A stretch of DNA of 64,000 nt from Paractinoplanes aksuensis (GCF_024137025.1 NZ_JAMYJR010000033.1:1-64000), one strand, 5' to 3'. Shown: positions 1 through 8,832, counted from the first letter of the stretch. The notes: a model not told the origin generated them from the sequence alone. A program made the numbers and translations.

Positions 1-311
1 CCCCAGCCCCAGATCATCGTCGGGCCCTGGCCGGCGCCGATCGAGGTCTTGATCTTCTGCTTGTACGCGTCGTTCTGATAGAAGGTCGCGGTCAGCCTGG
101 TGTCGGGGTTGGCCTTGTTGAACCGGTCGATCGCGGCCTGGCGGTAAGGCTCGCCGGGCGGGCCGCTGAGCGACCAGTAGGTGGCCGCGCCACCGCCACT
201 GCTTCCGCCGCTGCTGCCGCTGCCACTCGGGCCGCTGCTGCCACAGGCCGCGAGCGCGGCGGCCGCGCCGGCTCCCACACCAAGACCGAGGAAATTACGC
301 CGATTGATCAC
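1..311 (-). CDS. Sugar ABC transporter substrate-binding lipoprotein (3' part beyond window)
   Basis: N-terminal 103 codons of an extracellular solute-binding protein; the rest runs off the left edge. The GTG start at 311 is preceded by an ACGGAG Shine-Dalgarno. Residues 3-9 (NRRNFLG) form a twin-arginine motif, followed by a hydrophobic stretch and a lipobox LAAC with Cys23, so the product is probably a Tat-exported, lipid-anchored protein. A Gly/Ser linker precedes the mature domain, whose YWSLSGPPGEPYRQAAIDRF-like beginning resembles family-1 carbohydrate-binding proteins. It lies 60 bp downstream of, and in the same direction as, a LacI-type regulator, and two palindromes sit between or next to them. 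The substrate is not readable; the operators hint at a plant-polysaccharide sugar (inference). Confidence 0.85.
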   Translation of the reverse strand, partial: MINRRNFLGLGVGAGAAAALAACGSSGPSGSGSSGGSSGGGAATYWSLSGPPGEPYRQAAIDRFNKANPDTRLTATFYQNDAYKQKIKTSIGAGQGPTMIWGW

Positions 312-347
312 GTTGAACTCCGTACTCGAAGCCGGGAGGCGAGCTGG

Positions 348-355
348 CGTTAACG
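348..355. promoter_or_regulatory. Candidate LacI-family operator CGTTAACG
   Basis: A perfect 8-bp palindrome with a central TTAA lies in the 60-bp gap between the LacI gene and the sugar-binding-protein gene. Its place just upstream of the binding-protein start suits control by the neighbouring repressor, but LacI boxes normally have a central CG pair, so this is only a candidate. Confidence 0.35.
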
Positions 356-371
356 TAAGATTGCGAAAAGG

Positions 372-1403
372 TCATGTCAAGGGTTCGAAAACTTTCGAAG
401 GCCCCGCGGTCGATTTCCGGATGATCAGCTGAGTGGCCAGCTCGATCCGGGGCGAGGCCAGCTCCTCCCCCGCGATCAGGCGTAACAGATTTCGCATGGC
501 GACCCGGCCCATTTCGGCGAACGGCTGCCGCACGGTGGTCAGCGGCGGCGCCGACCAGCGGGCGGCCGAGATGTCGTCGAAACCCACGATGCTGACGTCC
601 TCGGGCACCCGCAGGCCCAGCGTGCGGGCGGCCTCGATGGCGCCCAGGGCCTGGCTGTCGTTCGAGGCGAACAGCGCGCTCGGGCGCCCGCTGCGACCCA
701 GCAGCTCCAGGGCGGCCGTGAACCCGGTGTCGAACATGAACGGGCCGGCCATCATCAGTTCGGGGTCGCTGGTCAGGCCGCGCTGGGCCAGGGCGGCGTG
801 ATAGCCGTGCAGGCGGGCGATGGCCACCATGGCACCGGGCGGGCCCTCGATGAAGCCGATCCGGCGGTGCCCCAGCTCGAGCAGGTGGGTGGTGGCCGCC
901 ATCCCGCCGTTGAAGTTCGTGGCGCCGACGCTGGGCACGTCCGGGTTGGGCAGGTTGACCGGGTCGATCGTGACCACCGGGATGTGCTGCTCGGCGAAGT
1001 GCCGCGCCTGCTGCGAGTTGATGTCCGAGGTGACCAGGATCAGCCCCTCGCGCCGGGCCGCGGCCATCCGCCGGGCCCAGGCCGCGCCCAGCGGGTCCTC
1101 GGGCAGGATGCCCACCACGACGTCGACCTCTTCGGCCGCGGCGGCCTCGAGCGCGCCGTGCATGATGTCGAGATTGTTGGGCGTCTGCATGGCGTCGAAG
1201 ACCAGTTCGACCGTACGGGCCGGGGCCTGGGCCCCACCGGCCCCGCGGGCCACATAACCGTGCCGGACCAGCAACGATTCGATCCGGGCCCGGGTGTCGG
1301 GCGCGACGTCGGTGCGCCCGTTCACCACCTTGGAGACGGTCGGCACCGAGACGCCGGCCTCCCGGGCCACCGCGGACAGGGTCGCCCGCCGAGCCTTCTC
1401 CAC
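372..1403 (-). CDS. LacI family transcriptional regulator
   Basis: 343-residue sugar-responsive repressor. The start chosen is GTG at 1403 because GGAGG sits 7 bp upstream and the HTH follows at once (TLSAVAREAGVSVPTVSKVV, residues about 8-27); a longer reading from 1508 only adds Arg-rich sequence. The hinge and a periplasmic-binding-protein-like ligand domain (VELVFDAMQTPNNLDIM to the C-terminus) fill the rest, the usual length for LacI/GalR proteins. It is followed by the sugar ABC binding-protein gene, which it probably regulates. Family known; ligand unknown. Confidence 0.93.
   Translation of the reverse strand: MEKARRATLSAVAREAGVSVPTVSKVVNGRTDVAPDTRARIESLLVRHGYVARGAGGAQAPARTVELVFDAMQTPNNLDIMHGALEAAAAEEVDVVVGILPEDPLGAAWARRMAAARREGLILVTSDINSQQARHFAEQHIPVVTIDPVNLPNPDVPSVGATNFNGGMAATTHLLELGHRRIGFIEGPPGAMVAIARLHGYHAALAQRGLTSDPELMMAGPFMFDTGFTAALELLGRSGRPSALFASNDSQALGAIEAARTLGLRVPEDVSIVGFDDISAARWSAPPLTTVRQPFAEMGRVAMRNLLRLIAGEELASPRIELATQLIIRKSTAGPSKVFEPLT
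384..399. promoter_or_regulatory. Perfect inverted repeat TTCGAAA-AC-TTTCGAA, candidate operator
   Basis: A 7-2-7 perfect inverted repeat lies inside the last codons of the LacI gene, upstream of the binding-protein start. A related TTTCGAA core occurs at 1442-1448, upstream of the LacI gene. From memory, GAAA/TTTC repeats of this kind serve as operators of xylan and xyloside genes in streptomycetes. Both positions are where an autoregulating local repressor would bind. Confidence 0.45.
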
Positions 1404-1581
1404 CCTGTGCCTCCGATCACACCGAAAGCAGTATCGCAACATTTCGAATGACCGAAGTCCAGAGCCCATTCGTGCGATGCGCTCGCCACCGGGAGGACGT
1501 TCCGCCACCCCCGGCCGGACGACGGTGGGCGCTGCCCGGAGTGTCCGAGGCCGCCGCCGGGCGGCTCAACGCCTGCCGCGG

Positions 1582-2919
1582 TCAGGCGCTGAGCGAGCGC
1601 AAGTGCAGAGCCAGCCGCAGGCGCAGGCCGTTCACCCCGTCCGGCCAGCCGTCGCCGAGCAGTTGGGTCACCCGTTCCAGCCGCTTGGTCATCGTGTTGG
1701 GGTGGATGAACAGCCGGCGCGCCGACTGGCTGGCGTTGCCCCCGGTGGCCAGGAAGACGTGGACCGTGCCGACCAGGTCGACGCGGTGCTCCCGCTCGTA
1801 GTCGAGCAACGGCCGCAGCGCGGTGTCGAGCAGGTCCCGCACGTCGCCGGAGCGTTCGGGGTCGAACAGCGGGCGGTACAGGGCCAGGTCGCGGGTGGTG
1901 GCGCTGCGGTGGGCCGAACCGGCCGCCCGCAGCAGGGCCAGGCCGTGCCGGGACGCCTCGAACGCCTCGGCCAGCGCGCCCTCGGCCGGGTGGGCCGGGT
2001 CGGAGCCGCACAGCCGCGGCGTCGCCCCGGTCACCCGGCGCATCCGGGCCGACAGGGCCTCGACCACGGCCTGCGGGTCGGCGCCGGGCAGCACCGCCAC
2101 CGGCACCTCGTCGTGCCGGCCACCCACCCCGCCGAGCAGAGCCGCGGCGTCGGCCACGACCCGGCCCAGGGCGGCGTCGCCGTCGACCGCGACGACCACA
2201 CACGGCCGGTCCAGGGCGAACCGCCGGGCCTCGGCCAGCACCCGGACCGGCCGGGACAGCGGTCGGCGGGCCGACAGCAGCTCGGTCAGCAGGTCGGTGC
2301 GCATCTCCTCGTACGCCTGCAGCAGCGCGTTCTGCCGGATGCGGAGCGCCGCCAGCACGTGCGCGGCCCGGCGCAACCCGGCCACCTCGTCCCCCGTGAG
2401 CGGCGTGCGCCGGACCAGCAGGACGGTCCCCTCGGATCGGGCCACGGTGGCCACCGACACCGCGTACCGGAACGAGGCCCCCGCCTCGAGGACCACCCGG
2501 CCCGGGTCGGCCGCGGCCCGCTGCACCAGCCCGGGCTCGGCCGCCACCGGGCCCGCCGGGTACGTGGCGAGCAGGCGGCCGCCCGGGTCGAGCAGGGCCG
2601 CGACCCCGCCCAGACCGGTGGCCAGGGCCTCGGCCACGGCGGCGGGCAGCGGCGGCTCGGGCGCCGTGCTCAGGGCCAGCAGGCTGTCCACCATCGACCC
2701 GGTCCGGTCGAGCACGGCCAGCCGCCCGGCCAGTTCGTCGGCCCGCTCGGCCAGGCCGGTAGCGGCGAGCCCGGCCAGCCCGCGGTCCAGGTCGGCGGCG
2801 GCCCGCCGGACCCGCGCCAGCGCCTCGTCGACCGGGTCGACGTTCCCGACGATCACCTGGCCGTTCCTCAGTGCGTTCATGGGCCCAATCTGCGGCGCCG
2901 GCCGGGGCGCCCACATCAC
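1582..2919 (-). CDS. PucR/CdaR-type helix-turn-helix regulator
   Basis: About 430-445 residues. The C-terminal region (NASQSARRLFIHPNTMTKRL) is the PucR-type HTH in which the recognition helix reads HxNTxxxRL. The middle contains the GGDEF-like fold of this family, and the N-terminus is a GAF-like or coiled sensor region. GTG 2919, ATG 2916 and ATG 2880 are all possible starts; none has a convincing Shine-Dalgarno, and an AATACT box about 12 bp before 2919 would allow a leaderless transcript. No obvious target gene is adjacent. A transcriptional regulator of unknown signal. Confidence 0.82.
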   Translation of the reverse strand: MMWAPRPAPQIGPMNALRNGQVIVGNVDPVDEALARVRRAAADLDRGLAGLAATGLAERADELAGRLAVLDRTGSMVDSLLALSTAPEPPLPAAVAEALATGLGGVAALLDPGGRLLATYPAGPVAAEPGLVQRAAADPGRVVLEAGASFRYAVSVATVARSEGTVLLVRRTPLTGDEVAGLRRAAHVLAALRIRQNALLQAYEEMRTDLLTELLSARRPLSRPVRVLAEARRFALDRPCVVVAVDGDAALGRVVADAAALLGGVGGRHDEVPVAVLPGADPQAVVEALSARMRRVTGATPRLCGSDPAHPAEGALAEAFEASRHGLALLRAAGSAHRSATTRDLALYRPLFDPERSGDVRDLLDTALRPLLDYEREHRVDLVGTVHVFLATGGNASQSARRLFIHPNTMTKRLERVTQLLGDGWPDGVNGLRLRLALHLRSLSA

Positions 2920-2953
2920 TCAGACGCAGTATTCGCGCCGCTCATGACGAGCG

Positions 2954-3691
2954 TCACGACGCCGCAGCCTGGATCAGGAAGCGATGGGAGCGCACCCGGA
3001 ACTCGCCGGTCGCTCCGATCCGGGCGTCGATGCGGCGCAGCGGCGCCTCATAACGGGCGATGGTGAAATCGCGGACCTGCCACGGCACGGCCCGTAATTG
3101 AAACACCAGAGCACCGATGTCCCGGAAGATGAAAAGCGGCCATTCCTCGCGGACGTCAAGAACAGTCATACCCGCGGCGGTCAGCTGCGCCACGGCGGTC
3201 TCGGCATTCCAGACGGTGTCGTAGGGCTCGGGAGCGCCGAGCGCTTCGTTGATCTCGCGGCAGTCGTCGCTGCCGACCTGCTGGGTCAGCAGGGTGCCGC
3301 CGGGCTGCAGCACCCGGGCGACCTCGCCCGGATGCAGGCGGCCGTGCCGGTTGAGCACAGCGTCGACCGAGCGGTCGGCGACGGGTAGTTCGGGGCCGGG
3401 CGCGAAACGCACCTCGACCCCGAGCGGGGCGAGCCGGTCGCGGGCCACGGCGACGTTCGGCTCCCAGCCCTCAGTGGCCACGGCGCCGGCGGGCAGCGGG
3501 GCCAGGGAGGCCAGCATCTCGCCGCCACCGGTGTCGGTGTCGAGCACGCTCCCGCTCGATCGCACCAGGTCACGAGCCCGTTCCGGATAGGACCAGGTGG
3601 GATCGGAGCCGGCCGCCCGGCCTTTCAGGAATGCGAAATCCCAGCCTTTCACCGGCGCCTCGGATGCTTCGGTCACCAATTGCTCGAACAT
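2954..3691 (-). CDS. Class I SAM-dependent methyltransferase
   Basis: 245 residues. Motif I is VLDTDTGGGEML (about residues 49-60), followed by an acidic motif and the post-I segment typical of Rossmann-fold methyltransferases of the UbiE/small-molecule group; an HPGEVARVLQPGG segment (motif III region) follows. The N-terminus (FEQLVTEASEAPVKGWDFAFL) matches actinobacterial members that begin with a WDF motif. Its stop lies 34 bp upstream of the PucR-like gene. The substrate cannot be deduced. Divergent from the secreted protein at 3844. Confidence 0.85.
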   Translation of the reverse strand: MFEQLVTEASEAPVKGWDFAFLKGRAAGSDPTWSYPERARDLVRSSGSVLDTDTGGGEMLASLAPLPAGAVATEGWEPNVAVARDRLAPLGVEVRFAPGPELPVADRSVDAVLNRHGRLHPGEVARVLQPGGTLLTQQVGSDDCREINEALGAPEPYDTVWNAETAVAQLTAAGMTVLDVREEWPLFIFRDIGALVFQLRAVPWQVRDFTIARYEAPLRRIDARIGATGEFRVRSHRFLIQAAAS

Positions 3692-3843
3692 CGGGCGACC
3701 GTAACGGTTCGAGCGTCCGGCCGCGCGCCGATTTTCGTCGGCTGATCAGCCTCCGGAATCGACCGTCCAGCCGAACAGCGGACGCACGACTTCGCCGTTA
3801 AGTGGTGCAGCGACATCCGAGTCTCATGTGGAAGGTGGAAACG

Positions 3844-4296
3844 GTGAAGAAGAAGTTTCTGGTCGCGGCCTCCGTCGCGGCCTCATTGATGGGGATGGGC
3901 TTCGCCGCGCCGGCTCAGGCGGCCGAGGCGCCGGTCTATTTCAGCCGGATCCAGTACGACTCGCCGGGCAAGGACACCCGCAGCAACGCGAGCCTGAACG
4001 CGGAATGGTTCCGGCTGTCCAACAGCACCAAGAAGGCCATCCAGCTCAAGGGTTTCACGGTGCGCGACGCCTCCAGCCACGTCTACACGTTCACCGCGTA
4101 CGTGCTCAACCCCGGCAAGTCGGTGGTCGTCCGCACCGGCAAGGGCACCAACGGCAAGCCGGCCGCCACCGACCGGTACTGGGGTTCGGGCAACTACGTC
4201 TGGAACAACACCGGCGACACCGCGACCCTGCGCAGCGCCACCGGCAAGGTCATCAACACCTGCAAGTTCAAGAAGGGCACCGCTACGAATTGCTGA
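3844..4296 (+). CDS. Secreted lamin-tail-domain protein
   Basis: 150 residues. GTG at 3844 is chosen because AAGGTGG lies about 7 bp upstream and a Sec signal peptide follows (KKKFLVAASVAASLMGMG then APAQA, cleavage near residue 27). The mature part (EWFRLSNSTKKAIQLKGFTV, then a beta-rich region ending in Cys residues) is a lamin tail (LTD) immunoglobulin-like fold, found in many actinobacterial extracellular proteins. It probably acts outside the cell in adhesion or as a structural module; no enzymatic motif is present. Its 3' end overlaps the convergent DUF3592 gene by 14 bp. Confidence 0.85.
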   Translation: MKKKFLVAASVAASLMGMGFAAPAQAAEAPVYFSRIQYDSPGKDTRSNASLNAEWFRLSNSTKKAIQLKGFTVRDASSHVYTFTAYVLNPGKSVVVRTGKGTNGKPAATDRYWGSGNYVWNNTGDTATLRSATGKVINTCKFKKGTATNC

Positions 4297-4678
4297 ACAA
4301 GGTCACTCCGGCCGCGGTGAAGCCGAGGCCGAGGACCAGCATCCCGAGCACGTTGCGGACGTTCTCGCGACGCTCGTCGATGTACGCGCTGGCCGGATTC
4401 CCGGCCAGGTAGCGGACGGTCACCGGCTCGCCGATCCCGATGGTGGGCACGCTGGACGCCTGCGAACTGGTCAGTTGGTGGGTCGTGCCGTAGTCGTCGG
4501 TCCAGGAGACGACTACGGCCCGGGCGCCGCTGGGCTTGCGCTCGTGGCTGGTGACCGTGCCGAAGGCCTGGCGGCCCTCGCGGCGCAGCCGGCGGACGTG
4601 CTGCCATTCGCGGACGCCCTTGTAGAGCACGAACAACCCGATCAGCAAGAGGATCGCCGCCAGCACCATGCCGCCCAT
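4283..4678 (-). CDS. DUF3592 membrane protein
   Basis: About 131 residues from ATG 4678 (ATG 4669 is an equal alternative; upstream codons to 4762 look non-coding). There is one hydrophobic segment at the N-terminus (MVLAAILLLIGLFVLYKGV) and another near the C-terminus (VLGMLVLGLGFTAAGVTLF), which bracket a small beta-rich domain containing VSWTDDYGTTHQL and VRYLAGNPASAYID, the signature of DUF3592. Function unknown in general; such proteins are usually single copies without operon context. Convergent 14-bp overlap with the lamin-tail gene. Confidence 0.8.
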   Translation of the reverse strand: MGGMVLAAILLLIGLFVLYKGVREWQHVRRLRREGRQAFGTVTSHERKPSGARAVVVSWTDDYGTTHQLTSSQASSVPTIGIGEPVTVRYLAGNPASAYIDERRENVRNVLGMLVLGLGFTAAGVTLFSNS

Positions 4679-4816
4679 CCTGGGCCACCGCGCGGCCGCC
4701 GTCGATAGCGCCAACGGGCCGTTAGCAGATGACGTTCGGCCTGATGCCAGGCCCTTGATCAACCGTGACCTGCGCCCCGAGTTGCCCGGGCCACTGACCG
4801 GCTCCAGACTTCATTG

Positions 4817-4835
4817 TTAGGTTAGGCAGACCTTA
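4817..4835. promoter_or_regulatory. Iron box (IdeR/DmdR-type)
   Basis: The 19 bases TTAGGTTAGGCAGACCTTA match the IdeR/DmdR1 consensus TTAGGTTAGGCTAACCTAA at 16 positions, including the whole left arm. It lies 30 bp upstream of the siderophore-binding-protein start, where the iron-loaded repressor would block transcription of the four-gene uptake operon. Confidence 0.9.
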
Positions 4836-4864
4836 CTTGAAGATTGAAGAACTGGAGACCGCGC

Positions 4865-5908
4865 ATGCGCGCTCACCGTTTGCTGGCGGCTGCTGTCGCC
4901 ACCGCCACCGCCCTGGCGCTCGCCGCCTGCGGTGGCGGTTCCGACGATTCCGGCGAACCGGCAACCGGCGGCAGCTCCGCCGCGACCGCCTCGTTCCCGA
5001 TCACCATCAAGCACAAGCTCGGCACGACCACGATCGAGAAGAAGCCCGAGCGCGTCGCCACCGTGCAGTGGGAGAACCACGAGGTCCCGCTGGCCCTGGG
5101 CATCGTCCCGGTCGGCATGGCCAAGGCCAACTTCGGGGACGACGACGGCGACGGCATGCTGCCGTGGGTCGGCGACAAGATCAAGGAGCTCGGCGGCCAG
5201 GCCCCGGTCATGTTCGACGAGACCGACGGCATCGCGTTCGAGGCCGTGGCCAACACCAAGCCGGACGTCATCCTGGCCACGTACTCCGGCCTGACCCAGC
5301 AGGACTACGACACGCTGAGCAAGATCGCGCCGGTCGTGGCCTACCCGGACGCCCCGTGGGCCACCCCGTGGCGCGACATCGTCAAGCTCTCGAGCCAGGC
5401 TCTCGGCCTCGAGGCGCAGGGCAACGAGCTCATCGCGAGCACCGAGAAGGCCATGAAGGACGCGGCCGCCAAGAAGCCGCAGCTGGCCGGTAAGCAGACG
5501 ATGTTCGTCACGCACATCGACCCGACCGACCTCAGCAAGATCGGCTACTACACCTCGCACGACACCCGGACCCAGTTCTTCAGCGACCTCGGCCTCAAGA
5601 TCGCCGACGTGGTCGAGAAGGACTCGGCGGGCACCGACGCGTTCACGCTCAACAAGAGCTCCGAGCAGATCCAGGCCTTCGACGACGTCGACGTCATCGT
5701 GATGTACGCCGACAGCGAGGACCAGCTGGCCAAGCTCCAGGCCGACCCGCTGCTGTCCAAGATCCCGGCGCTGAAGCGCGGCTCGGTGGTCAGCCTGGTC
5801 GGCAGCACCCCGCTCGCCACCGCGGCCAACCCGACCGTGCTGGCCATCCCGTTCGTGCTCGACGACTACGTCAACCTGCTGGCCGCCGCCGCCGACAAGG
5901 TGTCATGA
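4865..5908 (+). CDS. Ferric-siderophore ABC transporter substrate-binding lipoprotein
   Basis: 347 residues. ATG 4865 has CTGGAG 7 bp upstream. A lipoprotein signal ends in LAAC with Cys22, then a Gly/Ser/Asp linker. The body is a class III periplasmic-binding fold of the FepB/FecB type: PERVATVQWENHEVPLALGI, later LKIADVVEKD and a helical backbone. It captures a ferric siderophore outside the membrane and delivers it to the two permeases that follow with 4-bp overlaps. Regulated by iron through the box at 4817. The siderophore is unknown and no biosynthetic genes are seen nearby. Confidence 0.93.
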   Translation: MRAHRLLAAAVATATALALAACGGGSDDSGEPATGGSSAATASFPITIKHKLGTTTIEKKPERVATVQWENHEVPLALGIVPVGMAKANFGDDDGDGMLPWVGDKIKELGGQAPVMFDETDGIAFEAVANTKPDVILATYSGLTQQDYDTLSKIAPVVAYPDAPWATPWRDIVKLSSQALGLEAQGNELIASTEKAMKDAAAKKPQLAGKQTMFVTHIDPTDLSKIGYYTSHDTRTQFFSDLGLKIADVVEKDSAGTDAFTLNKSSEQIQAFDDVDVIVMYADSEDQLAKLQADPLLSKIPALKRGSVVSLVGSTPLATAANPTVLAIPFVLDDYVNLLAAAADKVS

Positions 5909-6951
5909 CGCAGCTCGACTCCCGTCCCGGGCCGGGCCCTGCCGTTCGCCGGCAGCGCCCGGCCCGGGTGCGTACGCTCTGGCTGCTCGCCGCGCTGGCC
6001 GTGCTCGCGCTGGTCATGGTCACGTCGGTCGCCTTCGGCTCACGGATCGTGGGCTGGTCCGACATCGTGGCCGGCGTCCAGGGCCACGACGACAACCTGG
6101 GCCAGGCCGCCGTGGTCAAGCGCATCCCCCGTACGTTCCTCGCGGTGCTGGCCGGGGCCGCGCTCGGCCTGGCCGGCGCGGTGATGCAGGGCGTCACCCG
6201 CAACCCGCTCGCCGACCCCGGCATCCTCGGCGTCAACATGGGCGCCTCGCTGGCCGTGGTCACCGGCATCGTCTCATTCGGCCTGTCCACGGCCACCGGC
6301 TACATCTGGGTGGCCATCCTGGGAGCGGCGGTCACGGCGGTTTTCGTGTACGCCGTGGGCTCCCTCGGCCGCGGCGGGGCCACCCCGCTCAAGCTGGCCC
6401 TGGCCGGCGCCGCCATCTCGGCCGCGCTGGCCTCGCTGATCAGCGCGTTCATCCTGCCCCGGAGCGACCTCGCGACCGGCTTCCAGTCGTGGCAGATCGG
6501 CGGCGTCGGCGGCGCCTCGTACGACAGCCTGCGCCACGTGCTGCCGTTCCTCGCGGTCGGCTTCGTGGTCTCGCTGCTCTCGGCCAAGGCGCTCAACTCG
6601 CTGGCCCTGGGCGACGACCTCGCGGCCGGGCTCGGCGAGCGGGTGGCCCTGGTCCGCGGTGTGGCCGCCCTCGGCGCGGTGCTGCTGTGCGGCGCGTCGA
6701 CCGCCGTGGCCGGGCCGATCGCCTTCGTCGGGCTGGTCGTCCCCCACTTCTGCCGGCTGCTGGTCGGCCTCGACCACCGCTGGCTGCTGCCGTTCTCGGC
6801 CCTGACCGGCGCCGCCCTGCTGACCGCGGCCGACGTGGTGGGCCGGGTCGTGGCCCGCCCGCAGGAGATCGACGTCGGCATCATCACGGCGCTGATCGGC
6901 GCCCCGTTCTTCATCTACTTCGTCCGGCGGCAGAAGGTGCGCGAGCTGTGA
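5905..6951 (+). CDS. FecCD family iron-siderophore ABC permease (first)
   Basis: 348 residues, starting in an ATGA overlap with the binding-protein gene. It has about nine or ten transmembrane helices and the family signature RIPRTFLAVLAGAALGLAGA...NPLADPGILGVNMGA (about residues 70-115), plus GPIAFVGLVVPHFCRLLVG, the cytoplasmic loop that contacts the ATPase. It pairs with the next permease to form the membrane channel for ferric siderophore import. Confidence 0.93.
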   Translation: MTQLDSRPGPGPAVRRQRPARVRTLWLLAALAVLALVMVTSVAFGSRIVGWSDIVAGVQGHDDNLGQAAVVKRIPRTFLAVLAGAALGLAGAVMQGVTRNPLADPGILGVNMGASLAVVTGIVSFGLSTATGYIWVAILGAAVTAVFVYAVGSLGRGGATPLKLALAGAAISAALASLISAFILPRSDLATGFQSWQIGGVGGASYDSLRHVLPFLAVGFVVSLLSAKALNSLALGDDLAAGLGERVALVRGVAALGAVLLCGASTAVAGPIAFVGLVVPHFCRLLVGLDHRWLLPFSALTGAALLTAADVVGRVVARPQEIDVGIITALIGAPFFIYFVRRQKVREL

Positions 6952-8000
6952 CTGTTCTTCCGCCGGCGTCGTCGCCGACTCTCGCGGCGGTCGTGGCCGA
7001 CCGGGTGCGCCGCTCGCGCCGCCGCGCTCTGGTCATCGGCGTCCTGGCCGTGCTGGTCGTGGCCGCGTACGCCGTCAACCTGATGGTCGGCGAGACCTTC
7101 TACACCCCGGCCGAGATCGGGCGGGTGATCCTGGGCGAGACCGTGCCCGGCGCGTCGTTCACCGTGGGCGAGCTGCGGCTGCCCCGGGCGACCCTGGCCG
7201 CGCTGGCCGGGTTCTGCTTCGGGATGGGCGGGGTCACCTTCCAGACCATGCTGCGCAACCCCCTGGCCAGCCCCGACGTCATCGGCATCACGTCGGGCGC
7301 GAGCGCGGCCGCCGCCTTCGCCATCGTGGTGCTCGGCCTGACCGAGACCGGGGTGTCGGTGTTCGCCATCGTGGCCGGCCTCGGCGTGGCGGTCGTCGTC
7401 TACACGCTGTCGTTCCGCGACGGGGTGGCCGGCACCCGGCTCATCCTCATCGGCATCGGGATCGCGGCCATGCTCGACAGCGCCACCGCGTACGTGCTGA
7501 GCCAGGCCGCCCAGTGGGACCTGCAGCAGGCCCAGCGCTGGCTCACCGGCAGCCTCAACGGCGCCACCTGGGACGAGACGCTGCAGGTGGCGCCGGCCCT
7601 GATCGTGCTGGGTCCGCTGCTGCTGGGCCAGGCCCGCAACCTGTTCATGCTGCAACTCGGCGACGACACGGCGGCGGCCCTCGGCGTACGGCTGGAACGC
7701 ACCCGCATCATCGTGATCGTGGCCGCCGTCGGGCTGCTCGCGTTCGCCACCGCGGCCACCGGCCCGATCGCCTTCGTGGCCTTCCTGTCCGGCCCGATCG
7801 CGGCTCGGATCATCGGCGGCGCCGGGTCCCTGCTCGTGCCGTCCGGCCTGGTCGGCGCGCTGCTGGTGCTGGTGGCCGATCTGATCGGGCAGTACGCGTT
7901 CGACACCCGCTACCCGGTCGGCGTGGTCACCGGCGTGCTCGGCGCGCCCTACCTCGTCTACCTGCTCATCCGCACCAACCGCGCAGGAGGCTCGCTGTGA
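6948..8000 (+). CDS. FecCD family iron-siderophore ABC permease (second)
   Basis: 350 residues from GTG 6948, which overlaps the stop of the first permease (GTGA). A polar N-terminus precedes a TM helix (ALVIGVLAVLVVAAYAV), then LRLPRATLAALAGFCFGMGG and NPLASPDVIGITSGASAAA, the conserved FecCD region, and GPIAFVAFLSGPIA as the ATPase-contact loop. Heterodimer partner of the preceding permease. Confidence 0.93.
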   Translation: MTVLPPASSPTLAAVVADRVRRSRRRALVIGVLAVLVVAAYAVNLMVGETFYTPAEIGRVILGETVPGASFTVGELRLPRATLAALAGFCFGMGGVTFQTMLRNPLASPDVIGITSGASAAAAFAIVVLGLTETGVSVFAIVAGLGVAVVVYTLSFRDGVAGTRLILIGIGIAAMLDSATAYVLSQAAQWDLQQAQRWLTGSLNGATWDETLQVAPALIVLGPLLLGQARNLFMLQLGDDTAAALGVRLERTRIIVIVAAVGLLAFATAATGPIAFVAFLSGPIAARIIGGAGSLLVPSGLVGALLVLVADLIGQYAFDTRYPVGVVTGVLGAPYLVYLLIRTNRAGGSL

Positions 8001-8800
8001 CCACCACCCACACCCTGCTCGTCGAGAACCTGAAGCTGGGCTACGGCGACCGCACGGTCATCGAGTCGCTCGACCTCTCGTTGCCGCCAGGGAAGATCAC
8101 GGCGATCGTCGGGGCCAACGCGTGCGGCAAGTCGACGCTGCTGCGCTCGATGTCGCGCCTGCTCGCGCCGAAGCACGGCCACGTGCTGCTGGACGGCCGC
8201 GAGGTGCACCGCCTGCCGGCCAAGGAACTCGCCCGTACGCTCGGACTGCTCCCCCAGTCCCCGATCGCCCCCGAGGGCATCACCGTGAGCGACCTGGTCG
8301 GCCGCGGCCGCAACCCGCACCAGCGGCTGCTGTCGCGCTGGAGTCGCGAGGACGATCTTGCTGTCGCCGCCGCCCTGGACGCCACGCACACGGCCGACCT
8401 GGCCGACCGCTCGGTCGACGAGCTTTCGGGCGGGCAGCGGCAGCGGGTGTGGATCGCGATGGCGCTGGCCCAGCAGACCGACGTGCTGCTGCTCGACGAG
8501 CCGACCACGTTCCTCGACGTGAGCCACCAGGTCGAGGTGCTCGACCTGCTCACCGACCTCAACCAGGCCCGGGGCACGACCATCGTGATGGTGCTGCACG
8601 ACCTGAACATGGCGGCCCGGTACGCCGACCATCTCATCGCGCTGGCCGACGGCCGCCTTCACGCCGCCGGGGACCCGGCCTCGGTGCTGACCGAGGATTG
8701 CGTACGGGCTGTCTTCGGTCTCGACAGCCAGGTGATCACCGATCCCACGTCGGGCAAGCCGCTCATGCTGCCGCTCGGCCGCCATCACGTGAACGCCTGA
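7997..8800 (+). CDS. ABC transporter ATP-binding protein, ferric-siderophore import
   Basis: 267 residues from GTG 7997, with an AGGAGG ribosome site at 7985-7990 inside the preceding permease gene. Walker A is GANACGKST (residues 39-47), signature LSGGQRQR, Walker B VLLLDEPT followed by FLDVSHQ, and switch His in MVLHDLNMA: the FepC/FhuC group. It powers import through the two FecCD permeases. The usual Walker A GxNGxGKST has Ala-Cys at the NG position, a common harmless variant in actinobacteria. Confidence 0.95.
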   Translation: MTTTHTLLVENLKLGYGDRTVIESLDLSLPPGKITAIVGANACGKSTLLRSMSRLLAPKHGHVLLDGREVHRLPAKELARTLGLLPQSPIAPEGITVSDLVGRGRNPHQRLLSRWSREDDLAVAAALDATHTADLADRSVDELSGGQRQRVWIAMALAQQTDVLLLDEPTTFLDVSHQVEVLDLLTDLNQARGTTIVMVLHDLNMAARYADHLIALADGRLHAAGDPASVLTEDCVRAVFGLDSQVITDPTSGKPLMLPLGRHHVNA

Positions 8801-8812
8801 CCCGGGCATGGC

Positions 8813-8832
8813 CTGATCGGCTAATCGGTCAG
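8813..8832. terminator. Weak hairpin after the siderophore operon
   Basis: CTGATCG pairs with CGGTCAG (one G-T pair) around a 6-base loop, 12 bp after the ATPase stop. The stem is short and has no T-run, so it could equally be an operator of the next gene. Confidence 0.3.

Noticed and set aside
1294..3066. Long open frames antisense to the regulator genes, such as 590 codons on the plus strand
   Set aside because: They arise from the high GC content of the codons on the opposite strand, have low-complexity Arg/Gly/Pro composition and no ribosome sites or families.
4865..8800. A siderophore biosynthesis cluster
   Set aside because: Only uptake genes and the iron box are present; no NRPS, IucA/IucC or related biosynthetic genes are in the window.
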